A DNA stretch of 30,391 nucleotides, taken from IMG/VR virus record IMGVR_UViG_3300027788_000049, positions 1 through 30,391 of that record. The stretch is one strand, 5' to 3'. Below, piece by piece: positions 24,492-30,391 of the stretch. The position numbers and the translations under genes were made by a program. Source of the DNA: a virus. The notes below the pieces were generated by a model, which worked only from the letters and a program-made list of their open reading frames with translations, ran no database searches and was not told the origin of the DNA. Positions within the stretch are counted from its first letter, which is position 1, and each line of letters begins with the position of its first letter.

Positions 24492-24848
24492 ATGGAACAT
24501 TTACATAACTACGAATCCCTTAATGAAGCTAAGAAATTAGACACGATTAAAAAACAAGTTTTGGATTTTGCTGAAAAGAACGGCAAATCTAAATGGGGAG
24601 ACTTACAGAAATTTATTTTAACTCTTAAGGGCTTAGATCCAAATGATAGAGATAATCGTGGACAGTTCTCATCTTATTTTTCTGGTGGGTCTTCTTGGCA
24701 ATCAAAAGGAAAGGATACTAAATTAGGTAGAGATGCAAATTCTCATGGTTTATTAATGAGACCTACTGCAAATGATCCAAGATATTTAGAAAAAGATGGT
24801 AAAGATTATATTGTTAAAGTATGGGATGGTAAATCTAAATTAGCATAA
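24492..24848 (+). CDS. Conserved-looking small phage protein, 118 aa
   Basis: Begins MEHLHNYESLNEAKK, with L-N-E-A matching the T4-type prohead cleavage consensus at the end of a targeting-like peptide. The body has a compact, well-ordered composition: KSKWGDLQKFILTLKGLDPN, then a glycine/serine-rich stretch (FSSYFSGGSSWQSKGKD), then LMRPTANDPRYLEKDGKDYI and a closing strand VKVWDGKSKLA. The basic, glycine- and tryptophan-containing middle suggests nucleic-acid contact, but no known domain is claimed. It has its own TATATAA element and lies one base before the next gene. An internal virion protein is the most economical reading. Confidence 0.6.
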   Translation: MEHLHNYESLNEAKKLDTIKKQVLDFAEKNGKSKWGDLQKFILTLKGLDPNDRDNRGQFSSYFSGGSSWQSKGKDTKLGRDANSHGLLMRPTANDPRYLEKDGKDYIVKVWDGKSKLA

Positions 24849-24849
24849 C

Positions 24850-25287
24850 ATGAAAAACTTTAATGAATTTGTAAATGAGAAGTTTAAATATGAATCTTCT
24901 TTTATAAATGGAAAAAAGATAAGTTCTTCATTTCAAGGTAGTACTTCTAGTATGAATGACTTCATAAAACAAATTAAAAGTTTACCTGCAACATTAGAAT
25001 CTATTAAAATACCAATAGAAACATCAGCATTTAATCCTGAGAATAAAACTTTCAAAGGCCCTATATCATCAGGTGATAAAAATCAAATTATTAAAATTAT
25101 TAAAGATATAACGAAAGACTTTAAAAAAGAAGGTGATCCTATTACTAAATATGGCATCAGATCTTTTTATGGAGTTTTAAGTGGTGCAAAAGAAGTAACC
25201 GATGCATGTTATATTAGATTCAGTACTGAAGGCCATAGCAAGTTCGGTAAAGCAATGAGCAGAGGTGATTACGGTCCATTAGATTAA
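24850..25287 (+). CDS. Small protein with internal-protein-like N-terminus, 145 aa
   Basis: Begins MKNFNEFVNEKFKYES, one of the clearest matches in the window to the T4 targeting peptide pattern, with V-N-E as cleavage candidate at residues 8-10. The rest is a small mixed alpha/beta domain with basic helices (KNQIIKIIKDITKDFKKEGD) and a closing segment FSTEGHSKFGKAMSRGDYG. No catalytic motif or membrane segment. It is followed by the strongest terminator in the window and is co-expressed with the 118-aa gene just upstream. Function not recognised. Confidence 0.6.
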   Translation: MKNFNEFVNEKFKYESSFINGKKISSSFQGSTSSMNDFIKQIKSLPATLESIKIPIETSAFNPENKTFKGPISSGDKNQIIKIIKDITKDFKKEGDPITKYGIRSFYGVLSGAKEVTDACYIRFSTEGHSKFGKAMSRGDYGPLD

Positions 25288-25315
25288 TATATTGAGTCCA
25301 TAACTAAAGTGTATT

Positions 25316-25344
25316 AAAGGTGAGCTAAGGTCTCATCTTTTTTT
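25316..25344 (+). terminator. Rho-independent terminator
   Basis: AAAGGTGAG (25316-25324) pairs with CTCATCTTT (25332-25340) across a 7-base loop, with one G-U pair, and runs into a seven-T tract (25338-25344). It lies 28 bases after the stop of the 145-aa gene and 23 bases before the next TATATAA element, cleanly separating two transcription units. Confidence 0.8.
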
Positions 25345-25367
25345 GTTTAAACATTTAACAATTCTAA

Positions 25368-25374
25368 TATATAA
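25368..25374 (+). promoter_or_regulatory. TATATAA element before the 930-aa gene
   Basis: TATATAA in TTCTAATATATAATAGG lies just after a strong terminator and ends 22 bases before the ATG at 25397. Because transcription must restart here, this is the best-supported instance of the recurrent promoter candidate. Confidence 0.6.
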
Positions 25375-25396
25375 TAGGTATAACTAAAAACTAATA

Positions 25397-28189
25397 ATGA
25401 AAGAGTTAACAAACATATATAAAGTAGCAGGACAACGGTTCGTAGATGATCTATTTAAAGATTACCTATTAGTGACTGAAAAATTGTCAGGATCATCATT
25501 CTCCTTTGAAAGGCATGGTGGTGAATTGAGATTTTTTAAAGGTAGCAACAAGCAGCCTATTAATTTAGTGGACAGAACACTAATGATGTATTATGAACCT
25601 GCTATTCAATACATGCTTTCCCAAACAACAGATAATTTAGAAGACTTACCAGAATATTGGAGATTTTGTTTCCAATACTTTGTTAATAATCAACCTGGTG
25701 CAATTGAATATGATAATATGCCACAGAATGGTTTAATACTTACTCATATTCAAATTAGAAATGCAAAAGGTAAAATTGCTAAAGTTATAGAAGATCCTAG
25801 AGTATTAAGAGACTGGGCATCTGCATTTCAAGTTACTCCACTTATTCCAATCTTTAGTGGTTATTTAAAAGAAGAGCAAAAAAGAAAGATTAGAGAATTT
25901 CTTTCTACCCCTAAAGAAGATCATTTAGAAGTATTTGGTACAAGTTCATTTGCAAAATATTTAATTACTTGTTTAAATCCAACAATAGAACAAACAACAT
26001 TACAAAATAATTTAGATAAACCTATAGATTCTATTATCTTTAAGTTTTTTAAACAAGGAACTAACCAAGTCTTTGCAGCTAAAATGATTGATCCTTATAC
26101 TGAGGCTTTAATGAAAGAAAGAGAGCCTATCGATTTAAGAAGAGCTCCTGCTGATATTAATGAAATACTTTTATTAGATATTTTAGCCTTTATAGAAGAA
26201 AGAGGATTAAGAGGTGGCGAACTATTAACTTCAATACCAAGCGAAAGGTATTTAGAATTAATGTCAAACCTATTTAATGATTACGTTGCAAAAAGAGGAG
26301 TTGATCTACAAAAAATAGATATTGAAAAAGCTGAATTTGCAAAAGGCCCTGAATTTAATTTAAATTTAGATTTAATTAAAAATAGCAGAACAAGAGAAAT
26401 ACTACAAAAATCTCCTAAACTCCAAAACTTATATAAAATAATGGTAGGTTCTTTAAGAAAGAAAAGAAACCCTAACCGAATAGGTGCGGTAATGACAGCA
26501 TCTGTAATAGAAGATTTTAATAAATTGGTAAATAAAATATCTGACACTATAAGTAAAGAAACTGATGGTAAGTTTAAAACCTTTGGTGACTATTTAAATA
26601 ATAAAGTTACAGAAGAAATAGATCATAAAGATTTAGAAGAACTAATTGTTGAAGAAAAAGTATTAAACTATAATAAATTTATAGATTTAGCTAAGGTTGA
26701 TATTTTAAATGAAGCTAAGAAGATAACCAAAAAAAGTATAGAGGAATTTTGGAAAGATGGCTACAAGAAATATTTTAAGTCAACTGATGTGACAGGTGTA
26801 TCTTCAAGAAAAGGTGATACTGGAGAAGTACTTAGAGCTAACTTTGGACCTAATGATGGCACAGCAGAAAAATCTATAAAAGATTTTTTATTTAAGCATG
26901 CTGGGATTAAACCAAATACCTATAAAATAGAAAGTTTACCAGTCGGTGTTATTTCATCTGATTATTCTGCTTATAAAATAATAATACAAAGAGGTGTTAA
27001 GAATAAGCTAGGGCAAGATTATGGAATTAGTGATTTCTTTATTATAACAAATAGATATAAGATTTCTAAAAAGACTGGAGAGGCTTCAGTTATCGGTAGA
27101 AAAGATTTGACACCAGATAGATTAGGTTTACCAAAACATGAATATCACAATGCAGCTGCGCTATATGCTAATGTAGAACCTTATATTAAAGCTTCAAAAT
27201 ATCCTGATAATTATAAAGAGTTTATTTTACAATCAACTCGTGAAGTTATGGATAGTAGTAATAGTGGAAAATTTACTAATTTTAATAAATATGCAAATGC
27301 ACCAACACAAATCTTAAATTATAAAATTACAGAATCTTTGTTTGATGGTATAGATCAATTATCAATTCAAAACTTTCAAAATGATTATGGTGAAATATTA
27401 GGTGGTTTTATGTTATTTAATTTATTACAAGATACTGGTAAAGGTATAAGATATCCAATCAATTCTAATGAAAAGCTAGTAGACTTTTATTTTGATAATT
27501 ACGCAATATCATCAAAAGCAGGTAGGGGTGGTACTCCTAGTGGTGATACTATTATTCAAAGAATATCTTCAATGTACTTAGATGATAAATTAGATTTTAG
27601 TACAATACAAGAACAAGACTTTTATAATTATGTAATAAAAGTATGGACCAATCCAATAAAATTAGCAAGAAGTGGTATTTATAATACTGTAATGAATTTG
27701 TGCAGTGTAAACATTGTAGATAAAGCTGATTCAGGTTATTGGTATTTAATAGCAGAATCTAAACTTCAGCCTAATTTATTAACACAAGATTCAGTAGTGT
27801 CTTTCTTAGATGAATTACATTTAGATGAAAGTAAGTTTAAAGAATTCTTAAGTACATTATGGACAAGGTCAGGTATGTCTTGGAATGACAAAAAATTAAA
27901 TGCAGCATATGATGGATATATTGCATTAGGTAAAAATAGAGTAGGTATAGTATTTTATCCTTTAATGGTTGAGGCTACTAAAATACTTAATGAAAAATAT
28001 ACAAAGCAATTAACACAGTATTCACAATTAGTAACTGATGTTAAACAATTATACTTAGATGTTTTAGTTAAGAAAGGATTGTTTCAATTTAAAACAGTTC
28101 CATTTTCTAAAGCTAAATTTGTATTTGAACAAAAAGGAAGTATGAGTAACCCTTTTAACGCTAATATGGGTATAAGAATACTAAAGTAA
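25397..28189 (+). CDS. 930-aa protein with ligase-like N-terminal domain
   Basis: Residues 1 to about 260 look like an RNA-ligase-type nucleotidyltransferase: motif I-like EKLSGSSFSF with Lys29, a motif III-like block FCFQYFVNNQPGAIEYDNMP, a motif IV-like strand DSIIFKFF lacking the usual E-G, and a motif V-like FAAKMIDP. Lys29 is kept, but Ser31 replaces the common Asp, so activity is uncertain. A helical region follows, with NYNKFIDLAKVDILNEAKK near residue 423 (L-N-E-A site). A C-terminal half from about residue 440 includes LVDFYFDNYAISSKAGRGG, where Asp696 and Lys707 are spaced like a PD-(D/E)xK nuclease core. Possibly a multi-domain nucleic-acid enzyme, either virion-associated or an early effector. 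It follows a terminator and a promoter candidate. Confidence 0.5.
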   Translation: MKELTNIYKVAGQRFVDDLFKDYLLVTEKLSGSSFSFERHGGELRFFKGSNKQPINLVDRTLMMYYEPAIQYMLSQTTDNLEDLPEYWRFCFQYFVNNQPGAIEYDNMPQNGLILTHIQIRNAKGKIAKVIEDPRVLRDWASAFQVTPLIPIFSGYLKEEQKRKIREFLSTPKEDHLEVFGTSSFAKYLITCLNPTIEQTTLQNNLDKPIDSIIFKFFKQGTNQVFAAKMIDPYTEALMKEREPIDLRRAPADINEILLLDILAFIEERGLRGGELLTSIPSERYLELMSNLFNDYVAKRGVDLQKIDIEKAEFAKGPEFNLNLDLIKNSRTREILQKSPKLQNLYKIMVGSLRKKRNPNRIGAVMTASVIEDFNKLVNKISDTISKETDGKFKTFGDYLNNKVTEEIDHKDLEELIVEEKVLNYNKFIDLAKVDILNEAKKITKKSIEEFWKDGYKKYFKSTDVTGVSSRKGDTGEVLRANFGPNDGTAEKSIKDFLFKHAGIKPNTYKIESLPVGVISSDYSAYKIIIQRGVKNKLGQDYGISDFFIITNRYKISKKTGEASVIGRKDLTPDRLGLPKHEYHNAAALYANVEPYIKASKYPDNYKEFILQSTREVMDSSNSGKFTNFNKYANAPTQILNYKITESLFDGIDQLSIQNFQNDYGEILGGFMLFNLLQDTGKGIRYPINSNEKLVDFYFDNYAISSKAGRGGTPSGDTIIQRISSMYLDDKLDFSTIQEQDFYNYVIKVWTNPIKLARSGIYNTVMNLCSVNIVDKADSGYWYLIAESKLQPNLLTQDSVVSFLDELHLDESKFKEFLSTLWTRSGMSWNDKKLNAAYDGYIALGKNRVGIVFYPLMVEATKILNEKYTKQLTQYSQLVTDVKQLYLDVLVKKGLFQFKTVPFSKAKFVFEQKGSMSNPFNANMGIRILK

Positions 28190-28204
28190 ATATATAGTAT
28201 AGAC

Positions 28205-29527
28205 ATGGAGAATTTAAATGATTTAAATGATTTCTTAAATGAAAAGAGAGTAACTGTTAAGAGAAGGTACACTGAGGCCCACCCGGCTAAAAATGTATCA
28301 ACAGCTGCACGTGTAAGAAGTACTATTTTAGATTCTATTGCTGATGGTCATATTACTGAAGAAGAGATGACTAGAATACTTTCTGAACTTAAAGCTCATA
28401 AGAGATGGTTAAGTAGAAACAAAGGTTTATTTAATATTAGTGAAGATCAAGCAGGAATTAAAACTTTTTCGCTTTCTCCTTATGGAATAAGAGTAAAGAA
28501 TAAAACAACTGTACTTAATGAAGCTCTTAATGTTCCACATAAAGAAAAAGGAAAGAAGCCAGTAAATATGTTTGTTGGTAGATTTCAACCTTTTACGTTA
28601 GGGCATGTTAAAGTATTTGAAAAAATGTATAAAGAAAATGGTTTACCTGTAGTTGTTTATATGGTAAGAGGTGGGAAGGCTGATCCAGAGAAAAGACCAT
28701 TTGATGAAGATATGCAACAAGCAATGTTTGCTAAAATGAAAAAGCAATATCCATTTTTAGAAGCTAGCTTTGTAGTTCCTAATGGAGCAATTGACACAAT
28801 GTTTGCAGCAGCAAGACCAGCATATGAACCTATGATGTGGGGTTATGGTACTGATAGAAAGAAAGCATACGGTAATATGATTAATAAACAATCATATCGA
28901 GATGACTTAGGAGTTGATCCAAGTTTTAAGGGTTATGAAATAACAAGAGGTGATGAAAATATTTCAGCATCTAAAGTTAGGAATGCTTTAAAGATAGATG
29001 ATGAAAAGACTTTTAAGAAAATGACTCCTAAAAGTATACATGGATTTTATAAACCATTACAAACTATAATGCAACCAATAAAAGAAAACACTAATATGAA
29101 AAATTTAAAATCACTAACAAACTTTAGTATTAATGAAGCAAAGTTTAATAAGAAGAAGTTAATGAAGGCCATGAAAAAAGATGATGGTATGATTCAATTA
29201 GGTAATGGTCAAGAATATGTTATCTATAATCCTAATAACGGTAATGATGATAATACTGATATGTGGAAAGATAAAGTTATTTTTGGTTTAGACCAAGATG
29301 GTGAAGAACATGAAATTGAATATTCTGATATTGTTAGTTATAATGAAAGTACAATCAATGAAGAGTATATTGAATTAATGCCAGAACTAGAAGAGGCCTT
29401 AGGTAGAATGGCTCAAGATTGGCAACAGTGGAAAAGAGGACCACTAACAGATCCTAAAGATATTAAACCAGCAGCAAAAGAATTAACATCATATGTTATG
29501 AGCTGGTTAAAAAGAAACATAAAGTAA
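28205..29527 (+). CDS. TxGH nucleotidylyltransferase with targeting-like N-terminus, 440 aa
   Basis: Residues about 115-285 form a nucleotidylyltransferase of the cytidylyltransferase/NMN-adenylyltransferase superfamily: GRFQPFTLGH at residues 125-134 is the (H/T)xGH signature, in the Thr form also seen in phosphopantetheine adenylyltransferase, and ISASKVR at residues 253-259 is the ISxTxxR-type phosphate-binding motif. The N-terminus (MENLNDLNDFLNEK) is targeting-like with L-N-E. A second such peptide starts at Met298 (MKNLKSLTNFSINEAKF) and precedes a separate C-terminal domain of about 125 residues. The substrate (NMN, CTP-linked or other) cannot be read from sequence. Some large phages encode NAD-salvage enzymes of this type. 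Its stop overlaps the next start (TAATG). Confidence 0.68.
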   Translation: MENLNDLNDFLNEKRVTVKRRYTEAHPAKNVSTAARVRSTILDSIADGHITEEEMTRILSELKAHKRWLSRNKGLFNISEDQAGIKTFSLSPYGIRVKNKTTVLNEALNVPHKEKGKKPVNMFVGRFQPFTLGHVKVFEKMYKENGLPVVVYMVRGGKADPEKRPFDEDMQQAMFAKMKKQYPFLEASFVVPNGAIDTMFAAARPAYEPMMWGYGTDRKKAYGNMINKQSYRDDLGVDPSFKGYEITRGDENISASKVRNALKIDDEKTFKKMTPKSIHGFYKPLQTIMQPIKENTNMKNLKSLTNFSINEAKFNKKKLMKAMKKDDGMIQLGNGQEYVIYNPNNGNDDNTDMWKDKVIFGLDQDGEEHEIEYSDIVSYNESTINEEYIELMPELEEALGRMAQDWQQWKRGPLTDPKDIKPAAKELTSYVMSWLKRNIK

Positions 29528-29916
29528 TGCCAGCTCAATCTAAATCACAAAGAAGATTTTTTGCATTAGCATTACAATATAAAAAAGGAGAGCTCAAATC
29601 ATCAGAAGTATCAGATGAGATTAAAGAGTTATCCAAATTACCAGTAAAGACATTAGAAGATTATGTTAATACTGAAGAAAAAGATTTACCTAAAAAGATA
29701 AAAGAAAGCGAAATCGGTACTGTTAACCTTAACCCAAACATGAATGTTCAGGGTATGGGAAATGCTACTCTTCCTGGTAATCCTGGATCTAATAATTCTT
29801 TTGCAAGCCAAAGAACCGGGAGCGGAGATTTGGTAGAGCCTATTAAAAAGAAGAAAAAGAAAAAGAGAAAATACCTTGTAACATTCGATAAGTTTTTAAA
29901 TATCAAGAAGGGTTGA
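29527..29916 (+). CDS. DUF3008-like small phage protein, 129 aa
   Basis: The first 50 residues (MPAQSKSQRRFFALALQYKK, then SDEIKELSKLPVKTLEDY) match the pattern of the short DUF3008-type phage proteins (MPAKSxAQRRFMxMA...). The middle is a glycine, asparagine and proline-rich linker, followed by a run of basic residues (KKKKKKKRK) and a final YLVTFDKFLNIKKG. That ending resembles the F-x-x-F-[LV]-N targeting peptides found at other N-termini here, but placed at the C-terminus. The poly-lysine suggests nucleic-acid association. TAATG overlap with the nucleotidylyltransferase gene upstream. Function of the family is unknown. Confidence 0.65.
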   Translation: MPAQSKSQRRFFALALQYKKGELKSSEVSDEIKELSKLPVKTLEDYVNTEEKDLPKKIKESEIGTVNLNPNMNVQGMGNATLPGNPGSNNSFASQRTGSGDLVEPIKKKKKKKRKYLVTFDKFLNIKKG

Positions 29917-29943
29917 TAAATAAAACAAATCAGATCAACTGTT

Positions 29944-30391
29944 ATGGGAGTATTACCTAAGAACGAATTATTATTATTATTTGAAAGTGGAGATTTAATC
30001 ACACAAGCAACGCTGACTCAATTAATCGAAGCAGCATATAATCCCGTGCTTGTTGGTGGGACTAATGTTCAGCTCCAGACTGTAACTAATTCTGCAGGTA
30101 CAACAATTACAATTAACTCAAATGCAGCAGCACAAGGAACCCAAGGACCACAAGGTCCGCAAGGTCCACAAGGAGCTGCATCAACAGTTTCAGGACCACA
30201 AGGACCGCAAGGACCAGGTGGTGCAGGTGTACAAGGACCACAAGGACCACAAGGACCAGCAGGTGCAGGTGTACAAGGACCACAAGGACCACAAGGACCA
30301 GCAGGTACAGGTGTACAAGGACCACAAGGTCCGCAAGGTACTGCGGGTGATCAAGGTCCACAAGGACCAGCAGGTGCAGGTGTACAAGGAC
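29944..30391 (+). CDS. Collagen-like fibre protein, 5' end only
   Basis: An ATG at 29944 opens a frame that remains open to the right edge, so the gene is incomplete. The N-terminal 60 residues ([20 protein letters not shown], then [16 protein letters not shown]) resemble virion-attachment segments of phage fibres. From about residue 63 the sequence is almost pure Gly-X-Y collagen with Gln-rich triplets (GPQGPQGPQ), arranged in 42-base units that encode [12 protein letters not shown] plus a two-residue GA or GT interruption. Such stalks form trimeric head or tail fibres in phages. GATAAATA at 29915-29922, 21 bases upstream of the ATG, is a weak promoter candidate. This is a second, longer collagen gene compared with the one at 9016. 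Confidence 0.75.
   Translation, partial: MGVLPKNELLLLFESGDLITQATLTQLIEAAYNPVLVGGTNVQLQTVTNSAGTTITINSNAAAQGTQGPQGPQGPQGAASTVSGPQGPQGPGGAGVQGPQGPQGPAGAGVQGPQGPQGPAGTGVQGPQGPQGTAGDQGPQGPAGAGVQG
30220..30391 (+). repeat. 42-bp tandem repeats encoding collagen triplets
   Basis: Units begin at 30220, 30262 and 30304, each 42 bases (14 codons, [14 protein letters not shown] type). A 27-base shortened unit follows at 30346 and a new unit starts at 30373, running off the edge. The copies are nearly identical in nucleotides, so copy number is likely to vary. Confidence 0.9.

Noticed and set aside
28191-28197. TATATAG before the nucleotidylyltransferase gene
   Set aside because: Only seven bases from the ATG and one mismatch from the recurrent element; too close for the spacing seen at the other six sites.
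29912-29939. GTTGAT/ATCAAC hairpin before the last fibre gene
   Set aside because: Six base pairs around a 16-base loop without a T tract; within chance expectation.
30113-30387. Minus-strand open frames rich in L, V and W/T/S across the right end
   Set aside because: They are the reverse reading of the collagen Gly-X-Y repeats, with artificial periodic composition. The plus-strand frame from 29944 explains the sequence.

Overview
The window is one continuous, entirely rightward piece of a large, AT-rich tailed-phage genome with a T4-like (myovirus) core. The evidence is a gp32-type single-stranded DNA-binding protein, a gp61-type primase, UvsY and UvsW recombination proteins, a GroES/gp31-type co-chaperonin and a block of giant virion proteins with collagen-like fibres. 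Start sites lack clear Shine-Dalgarno sequences and sit in A-rich contexts, often as TAATG overlaps. With the codon use and AT content, this fits a phage of Bacteroidota (flavobacteria-like hosts), but the host is inference. No tRNA, rRNA, CRISPR, insertion sequence, integrase or host gene was seen. No stretch over 300 bases lacks a gene; the longest gap (17076-17242) is the ssb leader.

Layout. (1) 1-15656, virion structural block: the 3' end of one gene, proteins of 1294 and 1559 aa, a collagen-stalk fibre of 878 aa, a 77-aa protein, a membrane-anchored 261-aa protein that may span the envelope, and proteins of 492, 304 and 184 aa (the last possibly tail tube-like). (2) 15682-16038: a small glycine-zipper protein with a T4 internal-protein-like N-terminus. 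(3) 16044-21386, DNA metabolism: RuvC-like resolvase, GroES-like protein, gp32-like SSB (broken by a frame change at a canonical slippery heptamer), primase, a 72-aa protein, UvsY and UvsW. The last four overlap by TAATG. (4) 21442-29916, a probable capsid-interior module: a 552-aa acidic repeat protein, a KxDG ligase-fold protein, two small proteins, a 930-aa protein with a ligase-like N-terminus, a TxGH nucleotidylyltransferase and a DUF3008-like protein. (5) 29944 to the end: the start of another collagen-like fibre gene, running off the window.

The most interesting pattern is that at least nine proteins carry a short peptide of the form M-K-x-F-x-x-[FY]-[LVI]-x-E. It resembles the capsid-targeting sequence of T4 internal proteins (MKTYQEFIAEA), which the gp21 protease cuts after L/I-x-E. 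Carriers or neighbours include two ligase-fold proteins and a nucleotidylyltransferase. The window may therefore encode a set of nucleotidyl-transfer enzymes packaged in the head and delivered with the DNA, by analogy with T4 Alt. This is a hypothesis.

Regulation: TATATAA lies 15-23 bases before the first ATG of six transcription units and is a candidate phage promoter. A strong terminator (25316-25344) separates two of these units. The ssb leader has a hairpin plus AU-rich tail recalling the T4 gene 32 translational operator.
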